A DNA stretch of 64,000 nucleotides from Akebia trifoliata (GCA_017979445.1 CM030715.1:6936187-7000186), one strand, 5' to 3'. Counted from the first letter of the stretch, positions 12,601 through 27,600 are shown. The notes: generated by a model from the sequence alone, not told the origin. Numbers and translations are program-made.

Positions 12601-15600
12601 TGGCCTCAATCTTCCCAGATTAATGAAAACTAAGTTAAGGTTAAGGTTCCTTACCTTCAACCGCTATTCATTTTCAAGAAACATAGTAATAAAGTTCTGA
12701 TTCGGTAATTCTTCGCAGGGGATCCAATTTGGTTAATTCAAAGAAATTTTCATAAAAAAATTGGTTAAAGTATTGAGGGGGGGGGGGGGGGGGGGGGGGG
12801 GTATAAAAATGATCTTTCAGAGATTCTTGCCAAAATCCATCATCTTCAAATCCCTAAAATTCTTTTCTTATTCTTGAGATTTTAGTGTTAAAGAAAATAA
12901 AATTTTGAAATATTAAACCTAAGCCAAGTTTTTTTTTACAAGTCTAAGATCTATTGTTTGGTGGGAATTTTCTGTCATTCTAATGGCGATTATTGGCCAA
13001 TCATTGGTTATTGTGACAAGTCCAACATTTTCATAGAAGGAAACCAAGATTATCAGTCGACCACCATAAGCACTTAGCCCCCATTGGCCAAAAATCCTGG
13101 CTTCACCCCTGCATCAAATAAAGGGGTACTCCGATACCTAACTAATCGTAATTCATTTCTACTACTAAATGAACACTATGTGTAAATTTGTAATTCCTCA
13201 ATGTGATTTGTTAGAGTTCTTTATGTTCTTATTTTATTTTATGTAATGGTGGGCCCACAACTTAAGATATGTTTAAGTGGGCCCCACATACTTTTAAGTT
13301 CTTATATAAGGTTGAGGAGAGGCCGAATCCTACTAAGTTTGACTCTCTCTCCCATCTTTTCCCTTTCTTTTTTCTTCTCCATCTTTTTTGTCCTTGGTTT
13401 AGTGCTCTTCACTTGGTATCAAAGCATCTTTTTTTTCACTCTTTTTTTATCCTTTTTATATCTTATTAAACCTTTTTTTTTTTTTTTTCTATAGTTAAAA
13501 AGTGCTTCAATCCATTGTGGTGTTACAAGATAGACCCTAGATGTGTATCTAGGGCTTTAGGTTGTGATTAGTTGTGAATGTGTTTTGGGGCTGCTTGATC
13601 CTTTTTTACATCCTTTCAGGCAGTTTTGCTCAAGATTGATCGTGTTTAGGTCATTTTTTGGCCGAAATTGGGTTTTTGATTATCCGTAAATTGTTGAGTG
13701 GTTGTGCCTCCTACTCTTGTCGCCCCTCTTTTAGGTGGCTTTTACTCATTTTTTTCTTTCGTTGTTTGCTTGATCTCCTCCATGGCTGCTCCAATGGATG
13801 ATCGTATCTCTGCAAGTCATGATCCAACTAAATAGATTACCTCGGTCAAGTTGAATGGGAATAACTATCATTCTTGGTCACACGCTATAAAGGTATTTTT
13901 GCGTGTCAAGAAGAAAATGTAGTATTTAGTTGAAGATCCACCCGCTGAGGATTCGAAAAATTGTGAATATTGGTGGAGTGAGAACTCGTTGGTCATGACA
14001 TGGCTATGGCTGAGTATGGAACCTTATGTGGCCTCTTAATACCGCTAAGAAGATTTGGAACTCTTAATGTTCAACTTCTTAATACCGCTAAGAAGATTTG
14101 GAACTCTCTTGCAGACATGTATTCTCAAGAGAGTGATGTTTCTTGGATTTTTAAGTTATTTTAGCGTATGTTCACTACCAAATAGGGAGATAAACCCTTG
14201 AATGAGCATTATAGCAACTTGAATGTGGGAAGAGATTATGATATATCAGCCTCTGAGCACCAACTTGGAAGTTCAACGTTGTCAACGTGAAGAATTCCAT
14301 ATAGCTTTGCTCTTTTCCAACCTCAATTCTGAATATATTGTCTTCAAGGATCAAATTTTTGTCTATACTGCAGTGAATGCATACTCCCATCTCCAGTGAG
14401 CTTCTCTTACTCATCCCACTACCTCATCTCTTAAGGAGTCTTCAGCCTTGGTTTCTAGGTGATACTTGTGGTGGCCATGGTAACACTCGTGGTGGCACAC
14501 GTCATGGTAGTTCTGGCTGTGGTATCAATTGTTCCAATTGGAAGTGCAATTTCTGTGGTAATTCTGGGCATATTGAGGATTAATGTTGGGATAAATGGGG
14601 ACGCCCTGGTTATGCTTAACAAGTGTCGGTTGATATATCGGAACATCTCCTATAGCTTGATCGTTGACTCATCTTTTTGACCACTTGTCGCTATATCTAT
14701 CAAGCCTTGGTTCTCTTGCCTTTCCACGATACCGTTATAACAGATAAATTTTCTGTATCTCAGGATTTCAGCCAGGCATTCCAAACATTTTGCCAGCTGT
14801 CGGTTTGGAGGATCCCATCGATGTGGCTTTGTGTGGGCCAAATTATTCAAGTATTTGATCGCACGTGCTGTACACAAATTAACAATTTTATTTGCCGATT
14901 TGAATTTTGAATCTAAGGAAAACTTCTGTGCACATTATCTTCAGTGATAGGTGTCTTTACCAGGCCTGCTTTGATATCTCCCGGAACCTTCTTCTCCAGC
15001 TGGTTTTCAGATTCCGATAGAACCAAAGAAGGAGATAGGCTAGATTCCGTTGATCGTTTGGATTCCAAGTTCATAAACTCTTTTTCTTTTATAATTACTC
15101 CCACTGTTATTTTCCTTTTTTCCTCAAATCTCTCTGTTTTCTAATTCCACCACTGCTCTGAACTTGAAGCCACCATAGAAAAGGTCTAGACTCCTGAGAA
15201 CCTTCCATGGTAGAAAGCCCACCTTGAGTCTGGCATAAGTGAGATCCTCAATCCAACTTGTTCTGTAATCTACCTCCAGCAATCCCCCCAATTGATTCCC
15301 AATTAATTTGAAGGCATATTCATCCCACAAGGGAAATGGAATTCCCACCACCCTAACCCAAGTTCCTGATTTTCTCTAACTTGGATTCAACTTATTAACT
15401 CTGCGAACCAACCCATCAATTTTACACTAATCTTTTTTATCATCACCTCTTTGAGATTTCTGATTACTGAAGTTTCTGCTCTATCGTCCAACAAAAGAAT
15501 TTCCTATTCTGAGATGAGCAGTTTTCTGTCAAAGGAACCTTCAATTTTCAATTCAAATTTACAGTATTTCGTGAACTCCAGCAAATCGAAGTCTTCCGAG

Positions 15601-18600
15601 ATTGTTTCGCAAGCTATTGCCCACCTCCATCTCCCAAAACCCTTACTAGTGCTTTGAACCTTATTTTCTTATTCCACTTTACTATTCGATTTCTCCTTTG
15701 TGGTAATGAAATTATCCTTAGGATTTTCATAATCTCCTTTCTTCTCATTGCCGACCTTCAAAGGTTTAAAAATCTCTCTATCTCTTTTAACCACATCTAT
15801 CCACTTTGAATCTAGCTTTGATAAAGTAGGCACTTTCCTCTCCATTCCAGTCATACTCTACTCTTCTTCCAAAAGGTGGTTGATCAACAATCTGACTTCT
15901 CTCCACCCATTGCCCCCTTTACCCTCCGGGAAAAACACTGATCTAGTTTTAACTTTGTCTAAGAATCTTTGGATTTTCAGAAACCTACCACCCCTATTTT
16001 CATCTCTCGCTGCCACCAGAGTGCTACGTTCAAAAGAAAACTTGTCTCTGTAGGCCTTGCCGTGACTTCCAGCTTCATCCAAGGCCTTGCTCAACTAGGA
16101 ACCTTCAGCCTCTTAACAAACTCAGCCATGGTTCTCCTCTTCTACCTGTTTCCTTTACCTTCAGCCCTTTGCAACTCTTCCCCCAACACCTTTTGAATTC
16201 GAATCTCTTAGCTTCTATCTGCAAGCCTCACCTTCCCTTCCTCATCGCTTTTTCTTGTCTCATTCAAGTTTACTCTTCTATTTGAACTATCTAGCTAAAT
16301 AATTAAAGATTATCTGGAGAAAGTATTGATTCCCAATTGGATTTGGAAACTGATCATCTCGAATTGGTCTAGGAGGTCCATTAGGATTGTAATATTTGTA
16401 CTTTTTCAGCTTGAAAATCATGGTAGGCTTTCTTGCTTCTTTTGTGTGTGTGTGTGTGTGTTTAAGGTTACCAAGTTGCATAAAGACAACAAATAAAGGG
16501 ATTCTTGTCATTTAAAAGCAAATGCTTTTTGTGAAGGGAGAAGTTGTAACTTTGTTGAAAAAGAAAAGTTTGGAGGGAGTTGTTTGAACTTTAGGGGAAT
16601 ATTTGTAAATAGTACTCGGGTTTGAGGTCTGCCTAGTAAAAAAATCCCACAAATCTTTTACAATATTGTGATATAATTTACTGTATAATGTTCATACACA
16701 TCTTATAGTTAACCTTTTTTCACTGAGATACAAACTTCCCGAGAACAACAAAACTACAAAATCTCTCAAGATTATCACATCCACAATGACTCCTATGCTC
16801 ATATTACACCTAGAAAGGAAACACCATTTATTATTAATTTGCTGCTGTCAAAAATGCACTAGCCATGGAAGAAGCTTCTTGATTAGTAGAATCAAGTGAA
16901 ATGAATGGGATGTATATGCTAATTGAAAGGAAACATGTTTTGAATGTTATGAATTTGTTATTCTTAATGTCCTATTTTTGTAGTTTCTTATTTCAGTTTA
17001 TATATTCATGCCATTAAACCATAGAGTAATGCTTAATCCAGAGCCTGTTTGGAAGCAGAGAGTTGGGGGGTTGTGACTCTCCAACTCTTCATAACTCTCA
17101 TTTTTTTAGTACAACTCTACCTATAACCTGGAGTTATGACTTCTTATTAAGAGTTGATAACTCACTCTAGAGCCTGATATGTGGATCACATCATATCATC
17201 CAAGCATCTCTAGTATACTGATAAGAACCCAAATCCTATTTTTGTCAAGCTTCTTTTATTCTCCAAATAATTAATAGTGTAATCATAATAGTGGTCCATG
17301 GATCTGCACCAACTGATCTTAGAATGTAAATTACATTCATAGGAATATAAGCCGAAACATCTCCTGATTGAGTCTCATCTATTGGTAAAGCTGTCCCACT
17401 TCCTTTACCTAAATGGGAACTTGATTTAGCGGCTCTTCCGAAGGGTGTGAACGCAAATGAAAAGCATCTCCTAGATAAGCGCCACGGTTGGATATGTATT
17501 TCATAGCATTTACTATTTGGCAATAATGACATTGTCACACCAGCCCATTTTGGATTGATAGTGGGGGTGGGGGGGTTGGGTTGTAATGGTCAAGTCAAAT
17601 AGTTCTCTTTAGTATATTACTACCATTGGAATACAAATCATTCCCAACATCTTCCAGGAAAATAGTACAAGTAAAACAAGCAAGCACCAAGCCTACTGAC
17701 AGATCTACACCTTCTAGTCTGAGTAGAGTCTAAATTGACAAAGTATTGGCATTGAAGTTCTCTGCAGCTCGAAGGTGAATTTTCACATGCAACCAAAAAA
17801 CTAGAGTTATAATTAACTCTCAGTGTTAAGCTTCAGAAGATGAACTTTAGAGAGTGCAATTTCATAAGTTGGACTCTGTGAACCAAGTAGATCACTAATG
17901 TTTTTCCATTCTGAAGTTGAAAATGCTGGATGCTTATAAAAAAAACAATAAAAAGGCTCGAGTTACTTGTAGCATCTTAGAACAATTGAGTCCTGGAGTT
18001 TTTAAAATCTTATTTTTTACTATTTGAATTCTACTATTCAAATTAAATTTTATTCTATCAGATATGCACATTACACCATTTTCCATTTCTTGGGGAATTT
18101 GGAAGGAGCGAAATAGTAGAATGTTGAGGGGAAGGCGAGATCCTTTGAAGACACCTTTACCTCTGTCTTGTCTTTTCTTTTGGTGTAAAGTCTTCAAAGA
18201 GCCAATATGGGTTTTCTTTGAGGATTTTATTGTATTGGGAAATAGTTGTTAGTAGGCTAATTCTATTTTGTCTGTGTAAGGGCATTTATGTCCATTCACT
18301 ATTTATTATTATAAATATCTGCCAAGCTCTTAATTAGAGACTTAGACAATTCTAAAATTCTTCTTGGTATCAGAGCCATTAGAATCCAATGCCCCCTCCT
18401 TTGGTTCCCCTTCGATCTCTTTCCTCCTCCTTTTCTCTTCTTCTCTCCTCCATTCTATAGAAAAATCAACTAATCTAAAGTAGCTTCGTTAAGTAGTCTC
18501 TCCTTCAGGGGTTTTTTTTTTCCTTCCTTTTTGCTAGGGCTTTGATTACATGATGCGATAATTCTCTGCACTGTGTTTCATGCCCTATTTTTTTTCATCG

Positions 18601-21600
18601 TTTGCCTTTGGTTGGACTGTTGGATCCCTTTTTTGCCTGCGATAGCAGCATTGCAGTCTTTGGAGGCTTGCAACAGCACCTAAGGTGCCTTTGGAGATCT
18701 GCGACAGTGGTTGCAAAACCTGTTTGTGATCTGCGACAACAAAAAGATCTTGCTTGGTAGCTTACGATAGCAAGAAGGTCTTACTTGGAAGCCTGCGACA
18801 GCAGCAGTTACCACTGGGGTGCTGTTTAGCAACCTGCGACAACAAGAGAGGTTCTTTCAGAGGCCTACATACCTTGTGATAGCAACTATAGTGCTGTCTG
18901 TGATCTGCGACGACAACAATTACCACTGGGGTGTTGTTTAGCAACCTGAGACAGCAAGAGAGGTTTTTTTGGAGACCTACAGACCTTGCGACAACAACTA
19001 TAGTGCTGTTTGTGATCTACAATGACAACAACGACAACTTGGGTGCTGTTTAGCAACCTGCGACAGCAAGAAAACCTTTTTGGAAGGCTTACAGAACTTG
19101 TGAGAGCAACATAGTGTTGTTTGTGATCTGTGACAATAACAACGACAACTTGGGTGCTACCTGGAAGCTTACGACAACAACAAGGGCTTAAGATAGCCAT
19201 AGAACCCCTGCAATAGCAACTTGCTGTCTTCACAGTCCTGTTACAACACCTCGACAGCATCATTCTTGTGTGGTTGCTTTGATTTGCGGTAGCAAAGCCT
19301 GTTACTTAGGTGACCTTCCTTAATTTCGACTGTATGAGATTTCCCTTCAATCCACAAGTACCTATACTTCTTGTTCAGAGTAAGTCATGACATCTACTCA
19401 AGATATAAATGACTCCCACACTGCTCTTGGGGCAAATTCTTCTGCTCAACGAAGTACCACCGCTTTGTTAGATGGTCGTAATTTTTAGTTCTTGTCTCGG
19501 CTGTTCAACTTTATTTGAGTAGTAGAGGTAAATCTAGTTGGTTATTAGGCACCATCCCTAAGTCACCTCTCATTGATCCCAAATTTGAACAATGGGAAAT
19601 TGATAACTATACCATTTTTGGATAGTTATTTAACTCTATGGAGCAACGCATCTATACTATATTCATGTACCATGAGACTGTCTTTTCTTTGTGGTCAGTC
19701 CTCACTTAGACATATGTGCATGCTATGAATGACTTGAGGATTTATGAGCTTTATCGGGATATTGCCCAAGCTACCCAAGACACTCAGAGTGCGGCGGAGT
19801 ACTTTGGATTCCTTCAGTCCCGTTGGGAAGAGCTCTTGCACTATGAGTCTATAATTGAGTTGTCTGCAGAGGCAACTGTGTATGTGGTTAAGCAGATTGT
19901 TCGACATTAGACATACTAGTTCCTCATGGGTCTATGTTTTAAGTTTGAAGTACTTCAGATACAGATCCTTAACACCACTCCTTTTATTATCTTTATTTGA
20001 GACATTTGCGACCATTGATAGTGATGAGCGTCATCACTGTGTAATTTCTTTTCAGACTCAGGCCCTGGGATTATCTCTGCCTTAGCTACAGATTAGATGA
20101 CTCTCGCAGCCAATTCAAATTTCTTTGGCTCTCGTACTCAAGGACATGGAAGTCGAGTTTGTGGAGGCCGTAGACGTGGTAAAGGGAGTTGCCTTACTTG
20201 CAGCCATTGTGAGAAGGTTGGACATGAGAAGACCCGCTACTTTCAACTCTATCTCTACCTTTTGAGATCTTCTGTGGGACAACCTTCTCCCCGTGCCGTT
20301 ACTGTGGAGTCTGCATAAGTTTCTCAAGCTTCCCTTGGCACTATCAATTTGCAACACCTCCAGACTTAAATTACTGCTATTGTACGGGATCAGATCCATG
20401 CTCACACTCCCTCATCCTTGGTTGTTGCGTCAGTTATTACACTCCTAGGTACATCTTCTGCACTTCGTGCTATTCAGTCTGGCTTTCCTCCTCTAACATG
20501 GGTAATTGATTCTAGTGCCTTTAATCACATGACTGGTGAGTTTAGTCATTTTACATCCTCTATCTTCCCTACTACTCATAGGGAAGTTTGTCTTGCTGAT
20601 GGGTCTCTTACACCTATCCATAGCAAGGGTACTATCTCATTATTCCCTAATTTTTCTCTTGACTCTGTGCTTCTTGTTCCTCACCTATCTCTTAACCTTT
20701 TATTTATGAGTAGCATTACCAAATCTTTAAATTGTTTAGTAATTTTTTTTCTACTCGTTGTATTTTTCAAGACTTGGCTTCGAGGAGAATTTTTGACAAG
20801 GGGTATGAGAAAGATGGATTGTACGTGTTTGGATCTCAACCAACTGCGGTTCTGGCTTCTGTGCTTCTATCTTCTGGGAATCATATACTTTTTCTTCTCA
20901 ATCTTTAGATTTATGGCATGCTCGCTTAGGACATGCCAATTTTTAGCACTTATGTTCTTTATTTCCTACTCTAAAAACTTCTTGTAGTGGACACAAATTT
21001 CAGTGCTCTGTGTGTGAACTCTCTAAACACACTCGTACCTCTTATATTCTTCGTATGCATTGGTTTAATGTAATATTTGATTTACTTCATTCTGATGTGT
21101 TGGGGTTTTCCCCTGTTACTGCGTTTAATGGTCATAGATACTATATTACATTATAGGTGACCATTCACGTTGCACTTGGATTTATTTGATGCGTTCTGGT
21201 TCTGAGGTGCTTCCTATTTTTGTTAATTTTCTTAAGATGATTCAAACTCAGTACAACATCATTGTTAAATCTCTTAAGTCAGATAATAGGGGGGAATATA
21301 TTTCTGATGGGCTTCGCTCCCATTTTCATGAGAATGGTATGCTTTATCAGTTGACATGCCCATACACTCCTGAGCAGAATGGGGTGGCGGAACGTAAGTA
21401 TCGCCACCTTATGAATATAGTCCGGTGTCTTCTTCGAGGCATGCATGTTCCTAAAGCATATGGGAATATGACAGTCCTCATTGCGGCTTTTCTTCTTAAC
21501 CGCGTTCCGAGTCGCACCTTAAGGGGATAGGTGCCTCTTTATGTTCTTCAACCTGACAACACTCTCTTCCCCATTACTCCTAGAGTCTTTGGGTGTACGT

Positions 21601-24600
21601 GCTTTGTTTAGGATAGGACTCCCACTCACACTAAATTTGATGATAAAGCCATTCGGTGCGTCTTCTTGGGTTATTCCTATATATGTCCAAGGGGTATCAG
21701 TGTTATGATCCAGTTTCTCACTGTGTCATACATTCTTTGAAAATATTCCATATTTTAGTACCACTTCTATTGTAGGAACCTTTTTTTTCGCAGGACCCAT
21801 CACCTATAGTGCTACCTTCTCCAGTCTTTATTTCACCTCCGTCGTCGGTTAAGGTCTACACTCGTCGCCCTTGTCCCTCTCCACCCTTGCCAACCTCCTC
21901 CTTGGACTCAGGTATATCATTTCCTACTCTTACTCCTATACCTGCTCTTATTCCTTCTGTTTCTGACTCTCACTTACCTACTGCTCTCTGCAAAGGTAAG
22001 CGAGGGTGTGCTACTGATCATCCCATTGCCTAGTTTGTTTCCTATCATAGTTTTCTTCTTTTTATCGGGCCTACCTTGTTCACATTGATTCTGTTCGAAT
22101 TCCTCGGTCTGTATCAGAGGCTTTGCAAGACCCTCAATGGACTAGAGCTATGACTGCCGAGACGGATGCTTTGCAGAAAAATAATACCTGGGAGCTTGTT
22201 ACCCTTCCATCTGAGGAGCGGACCGTTGGTTTTAAATGGGTCTTTACTGTGAAATATCTCTTGGATGGTACTATTGATCGGTATAAGGTGTGACTAGTTG
22301 TTAAGGGATTTACGCAGACTCTAGGGAGAGATTTTGGTGCCACCTTTGCTCCTGTCGCCAAACTTTCCGCTGTTCGTCTTCTTATCTCTTTAGCTGCTTG
22401 TTACTCATGGCCCTTTCATCAACTCGATGTGAAAAACACTTTTTTGAACGGTGATTTGACTAAGGTTATATATATGGACCCCTCTCCTTGGTTTTGTTTT
22501 CAGGGGGAGTATTGTGGGAAGATACGCTGCCTTCTCAAATCTTTGTATAGCCTGAAACAGTTCCCGCGAACTTTGTTTCAACGATTTTCAAAAGTTATTT
22601 TGTTTATGGAATTTACTATATGTCACTCAGATCATGCTTACTTTGTTCATCGATGATTAGATGGTCGTTGTGCCATTATTCTAGTGTATGTAGATGATAT
22701 TATCTTGACAGGAGATGATGCATAGTGGATTGATAGGGTAAAGATGATATTTGGTCGTGCTTTTGAGGTTAATGATCTGGGTCCCCTCAAGTATTTTTTT
22801 AGGATAGAAGTAGCTCGCTCTCGTCGTGGTATTTCGTTATCTTAGCACAAATACACATTGGATCTTCTTAAGGACACTAGTATGCTTGGTTGTCGTCCTG
22901 TCTTTTCTCCTATGGATCAGAATCATCGATTTCATACCGAATCTGGTAATCTATTATCTGATCATTTTTATCAGAAGCTTATGGGTCGTCTAATTTATTT
23001 GACTAATACTAGACCATATTTGACCTTCGCGGTTAGTGTAGTCAGTTTGTTTATGCATGCTTCACGTACGTCTCATCTTGATGTTATTCATCGTATTCCT
23101 CGCTACTTGAAGTCATGTTCTGGCCTTTGAATTTTCTACTCATCCACTGCTCAACCACATCTGTTGTGTTTCACTGATGCTGACTATGTGGGCTCTCTTA
23201 TAGACAGGAGATCTACCTCTGGTTTCTGTACATTCCATTGAGGCAATCTTATCTCATGGAAGAGTAAGAAACAGAGTGTGGTTTCTTGTTCTTCTGTTGA
23301 AGCTGAGTATCGTACTATGGCTCTTGGCACATGTGAGCTTCTTTGACTTCGATTTTTGCTAACAGAGATGGGATTTCCTCCTTCTGGTTCTTCCTCGTTG
23401 TTCTGTGACAACAAGTTTGCTATTATACTTGCTTCTGACTCAGTTTTTCATGAACGAACTAAGCATATAGAGGTTGACGTACATTTTCTTAGGGAGAAAG
23501 TTCGATCTGGTGCCCTTCAGACAGTCTTTGTATCTTCTTCAGATCAGCTTGCCGACAAGTTTTCAAAGTCTGCTCGTTCTTCTATCTCTAACTCTCATCT
23601 TGTCAAGTTGGGTTTAGTTGATATATTTGCTCCAACTTGAGGGGGAGTATTGAAAAATAGTAGTTTGTCGTCTAATTCTATTTTTTCTATGTAAGAGGGC
23701 ATTTATGTCCATTTACTTTTTATTATTATAAATATCTACCAAGTTCTTTATTAGAAACTTGACAATTCTACAATTCTTTTTATTGTACGGTGAGATAGGG
23801 TGTGTAATCCTACAGAAGTGACTAAAATTTTTTGTGGTTTTCTGGGGTGACCTTTCCAGTCTTGTTTGCAACTCTTTTCTGCTGGTTATCTCAACTAGCT
23901 TTTCGAAGAAAAAGATTCAATGCTGGAGGGTTTAGTGTTTTCTGTTTTGGAGTTCTTGTTTTCTTGGAGCAAACTTTATAAGGTCTTTACGAGGGTTTTC
24001 TTTGAAGATTTTGTTGTGAGATGGGATAGGGTTTGTTCGTTGTCGTGAGAGTTTTGTTGCTGTCCTTTGTTGTTTTGCTTTTCTTTTGCCTTGTTTTCTG
24101 TTCTTTGTTTTGGGTTGGTCCTCTCGACCCACCTTTTTCTCTTCCTTATTAATAAAATTATCTTTACTGATAAAAAAAAAAAAAAAATACATATATATTT
24201 TTTTTCTTGTAAAAAAATGTTAGTTTAGAACAATGTCTCAACAGTGCCTATTGGGATTGCCTGGTTTGTGATTTTGTCATTATTGTAAGGTTTTGTAGCC
24301 TTGCCAACCTTGTTCTTCATCTGGATTTCATTTTAAAACTCCCGAGGAATGATGGGTAAAGATGAGGTAGTTAAGAAACGTTTTTTGGTGTTCAACGAGT
24401 GCGTTAGATTTTTTCCTATAGCTTTAGATTTAGGTGGCATAGGGTTTTTAATTAGCTATGTATTAGTTGGGCTGGTGTGGGTTTTTTTTTCCTGATTTTT
24501 TGATATGCTGTTTTTTTTTTTTTGTTTCTTTTGTTCCTCTTCGATTGGTCATCTCGACCTCATTTTTTTAAAATTAAATTAGAGAGTTCCTATTACCACT

Positions 24601-27600
24601 CCAATTAATGAGATTACATGTGTCACACCAATAAAAAAGAAAGTGCACACCATTTACTGAAAAAACAACTGTACACACCATTTTTTTAATTACACACCAA
24701 TACTTTAGGGAAAAACAAAACTGCGATGAAATGAAAATCAGTAGAAGTATTGCCAAGATGATGAAGTGAAAATCTCTTGTGACAAATGAATAAACTTTGG
24801 TGATGAAATGCTCAGTGACATCAAACTCCATCAAGTCAACAAGTGGCTCCATAGTGAGACTCATCAATTTCTTTTTCATCAACCATTTTTGCCTGTTTAT
24901 TAACAAATCTGAAGTTAAATCTTAATGCCATCAAACTAAACTACAAACATAAGTATTTTTAACTAATAGTGCATCTATTAAATCATTCAAAGCTATGAGA
25001 AACAGTGCAATGAAATAGAGATTCCTTTGCATCCATTCTTCTCTTACACAATTCATCAAACACCTTTGATGCCTGCTAAATCAAAGGTGTTTGATTTAGT
25101 AGGCAATAGTAGCTCTCCTAAATTATTCTTACCTATCAAAAAAAGATAAAAAAGATAAGAATGTGTGCACATTTCCTATACCAGCTTCCCTTCAGGCATC
25201 CTTTTATTAAATTCGTAATAGGGTTGTATAAGTTTAACTTGTATGTTGTTCTGTTTGTTGTTTTGAATCTCCATATAAATTGGAGGTGTTAAGTTGGTGG
25301 TATTGATTATTGAATTATGTCATGCAGGCTCAAATTATGCTGTCTGAGATCTATCCAGGAGGTTCGCCAAAGATAGGTTCAACTTACTGGGATCAGATTC
25401 ATGAAGTGAGCATAATTTCTGTAAATAGGCGTGTCCTCAAGCGTCTGCATGAATTCTTGGAACAGGTATGGTATATATGAATTATTCAAGTTCATTGAAG
25501 TCATCCTGAACGTTGTTGTATGAAACCAAACCCAAAGAAGGAATATGAAAAAATGGCAGTAGATTTATGTATCAAGTGCTCCAGCATTTGTGAAGTGGGG
25601 ATGGTGTTAATTCTAATATGGTTTTCTATAACTTCGACATGGGATATAGGCTTAACGTTCTATATTTTCTGAGAGCCTCATTCTGGACTGGTTGTCAACC
25701 ATACAGTATGTATTCATATAAGTCTCTTCAATGATTTTCCTTCTGTGTACGATAGTCAACTCTTTATATTAGAGGTATTGGACCCATATTTGTTCCATAT
25801 TTCTTTGGCCCAATACAGAAGAAACAGGTGTACTTCAATTGTTTTTTCCCCTCATTTTTCCTCCAAGAGTGATTTTCTACATTTACTTGTTATCTAGTAA
25901 ATACTATTTTCCTTAACAAGGACACTCCTTTTTTCTAAGAGATTGTCATACCGTACACTGCACTATCCTCATGTTGGGCACACACAGACTTTTTTTCAAA
26001 TGAATTTTTATTTATTAAATTTTTTTGGTTGCCTCCTATTTTTTATATATTGGTTGTGTGATTTTTAATGTGTATCAACTTATTCAATAAGTGTTCTCAC
26101 TATGTTATTTGCATAATATTGCAAAACACGTTTCTTGCATTATGAAATAAACTGCATGACTTCGATGTATGGATCTCGTGTGAGGCAGTGTCTAAGAATT
26201 CATGCTTGTATTAGACAACAGCATATGTGCCCTGAAATACTGTTTATCATTCGCTCAAAAAATCCTTCTTGCTAAATTTGGGGATCAGCCATAATAGGGA
26301 GAACAATTTTTCTCTATTATTTATTTGAACACCTAGCTTGCAACTCTAAAAACTAAAATGTTTAAAGAAACAAATATTTGAATGTATGACCTAGGTTTGA
26401 TTGCCATCTGAAAAACTTCATTCCCGCGTTCTCCCCTTCAATACCAAACAATTGTTTCCTTTGTTGAGTTGATGGCAAATAAGTATATCATCTTCTTGTT
26501 CGTTATTCATTTGTCAGGGAGATTTGATTTTGGTGCCATTTCCTTTCACAATTCCATACTTAATGGGCCTTTCCTATATTTGTTTTGGAATCATTCCAAA
26601 ATTGGCAAATTCAGGCCTTTACACAGCGAGAATCCACTGAACAACGATCCCTTTCGCGTTTATTTTTTGTTGGGGTGGTGGTGGAAGGAATATAATTTTT
26701 TTTGAAGGGAATGAGAACACAGTTTCTGAGGCGATTGTTAATATATTAGGCAATGCCTGCTATTTGTTCGGTGTAAGTTATTTGATGACTTTAAAGGGGT
26801 GGTTTTGGTGATTTTTGCTTAAATGGAACCTTATGTGCTTGGCATGAGGTTAAATAGCAACCTATTGCCAGTATTTAGGTCGGTCTTCTTGACCTCCTTT
26901 TATTATTCCTATAATAAAATAATATTTATCAAAAGGAAAATTTTAAACTAGTGGTTACAATTTAATACTGTTCTCTACTTTTGTTGCCCTTATCCTTAGT
27001 TATCAGGTGCATAATGATTTTATTATATTCCACAAAAAGGGATAATTGTTTAATTTATGATTTGTTTCTTTAGGAAAAACCTCCAACTCTTCAAGCAATT
27101 CTCTCTGGAGAGAGTATCGTTTCTTCTTCCAAGGAGTTCAATCGACAAGGACAAAGGCAACGTGCTCTTGCTATTCTGCATCAAATGATTGAAGATGCTC
27201 ACAGGGGAAAGCGGCAGTTTTTGAGTGGTATGGCTTTTTGGATTTTGTGTGATGAGTCATCTCTGTATCATATTGATTGTGAAGCTTATTCTATAGGCTA
27301 ATGATTTCGATATTATTTGCAATTTCAGGGAAGCTTCATAATCTTGCAAGAGCTGTTGCTGATGAAGAAATAGATAGAAATTATACAAAAGGAGAAGGCC
27401 CTTATCCTGAACGAAAAATGCTCTTGAACTTTGATAGGGATGGGGTTCTTGGGCTTGGACTAAATGCTAGCAAATCATCATCCATTAGTTCAGTTACTGG
27501 AGAAAATAGTTTGCAACCTGCTGGTTACGATACTAAAGATACTGGAAAGAGATTATTTGGTCCTTTAAGTTCCAAGCCTGCTACATATCTTTCAGCATTT

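Larger units (their letters stand above)
18233..23780 (+). mobile_element. Ty1/Copia LTR retrotransposon 2 (old, 5.5 kb)
   Basis: LTRs 18233-18364 (132 bp) and 23648-23780 (133 bp) differ at well over a dozen positions. The target duplication TATTG lies at 18228-18232 and 23781-23785. The order is LTR, PBS TGGTATCAGAGC (18365-18376), 31-bp leader array, gag, protease, integrase, RT, RNase H, PPT GAGGGGGAG (23639-23647), LTR. All reading frames are broken by stops, and it runs in the sense direction of the host gene. Confidence 0.93.

Noticed and set aside
17040..17180. MITE beginning agagcctgtttgg
   Set aside because: No matching inverted end or target duplication could be found.
24574..24906. 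110-codon minus-strand frame
   Set aside because: Low-complexity hydrophobic translation of AT-rich intron, no recognisable protein.
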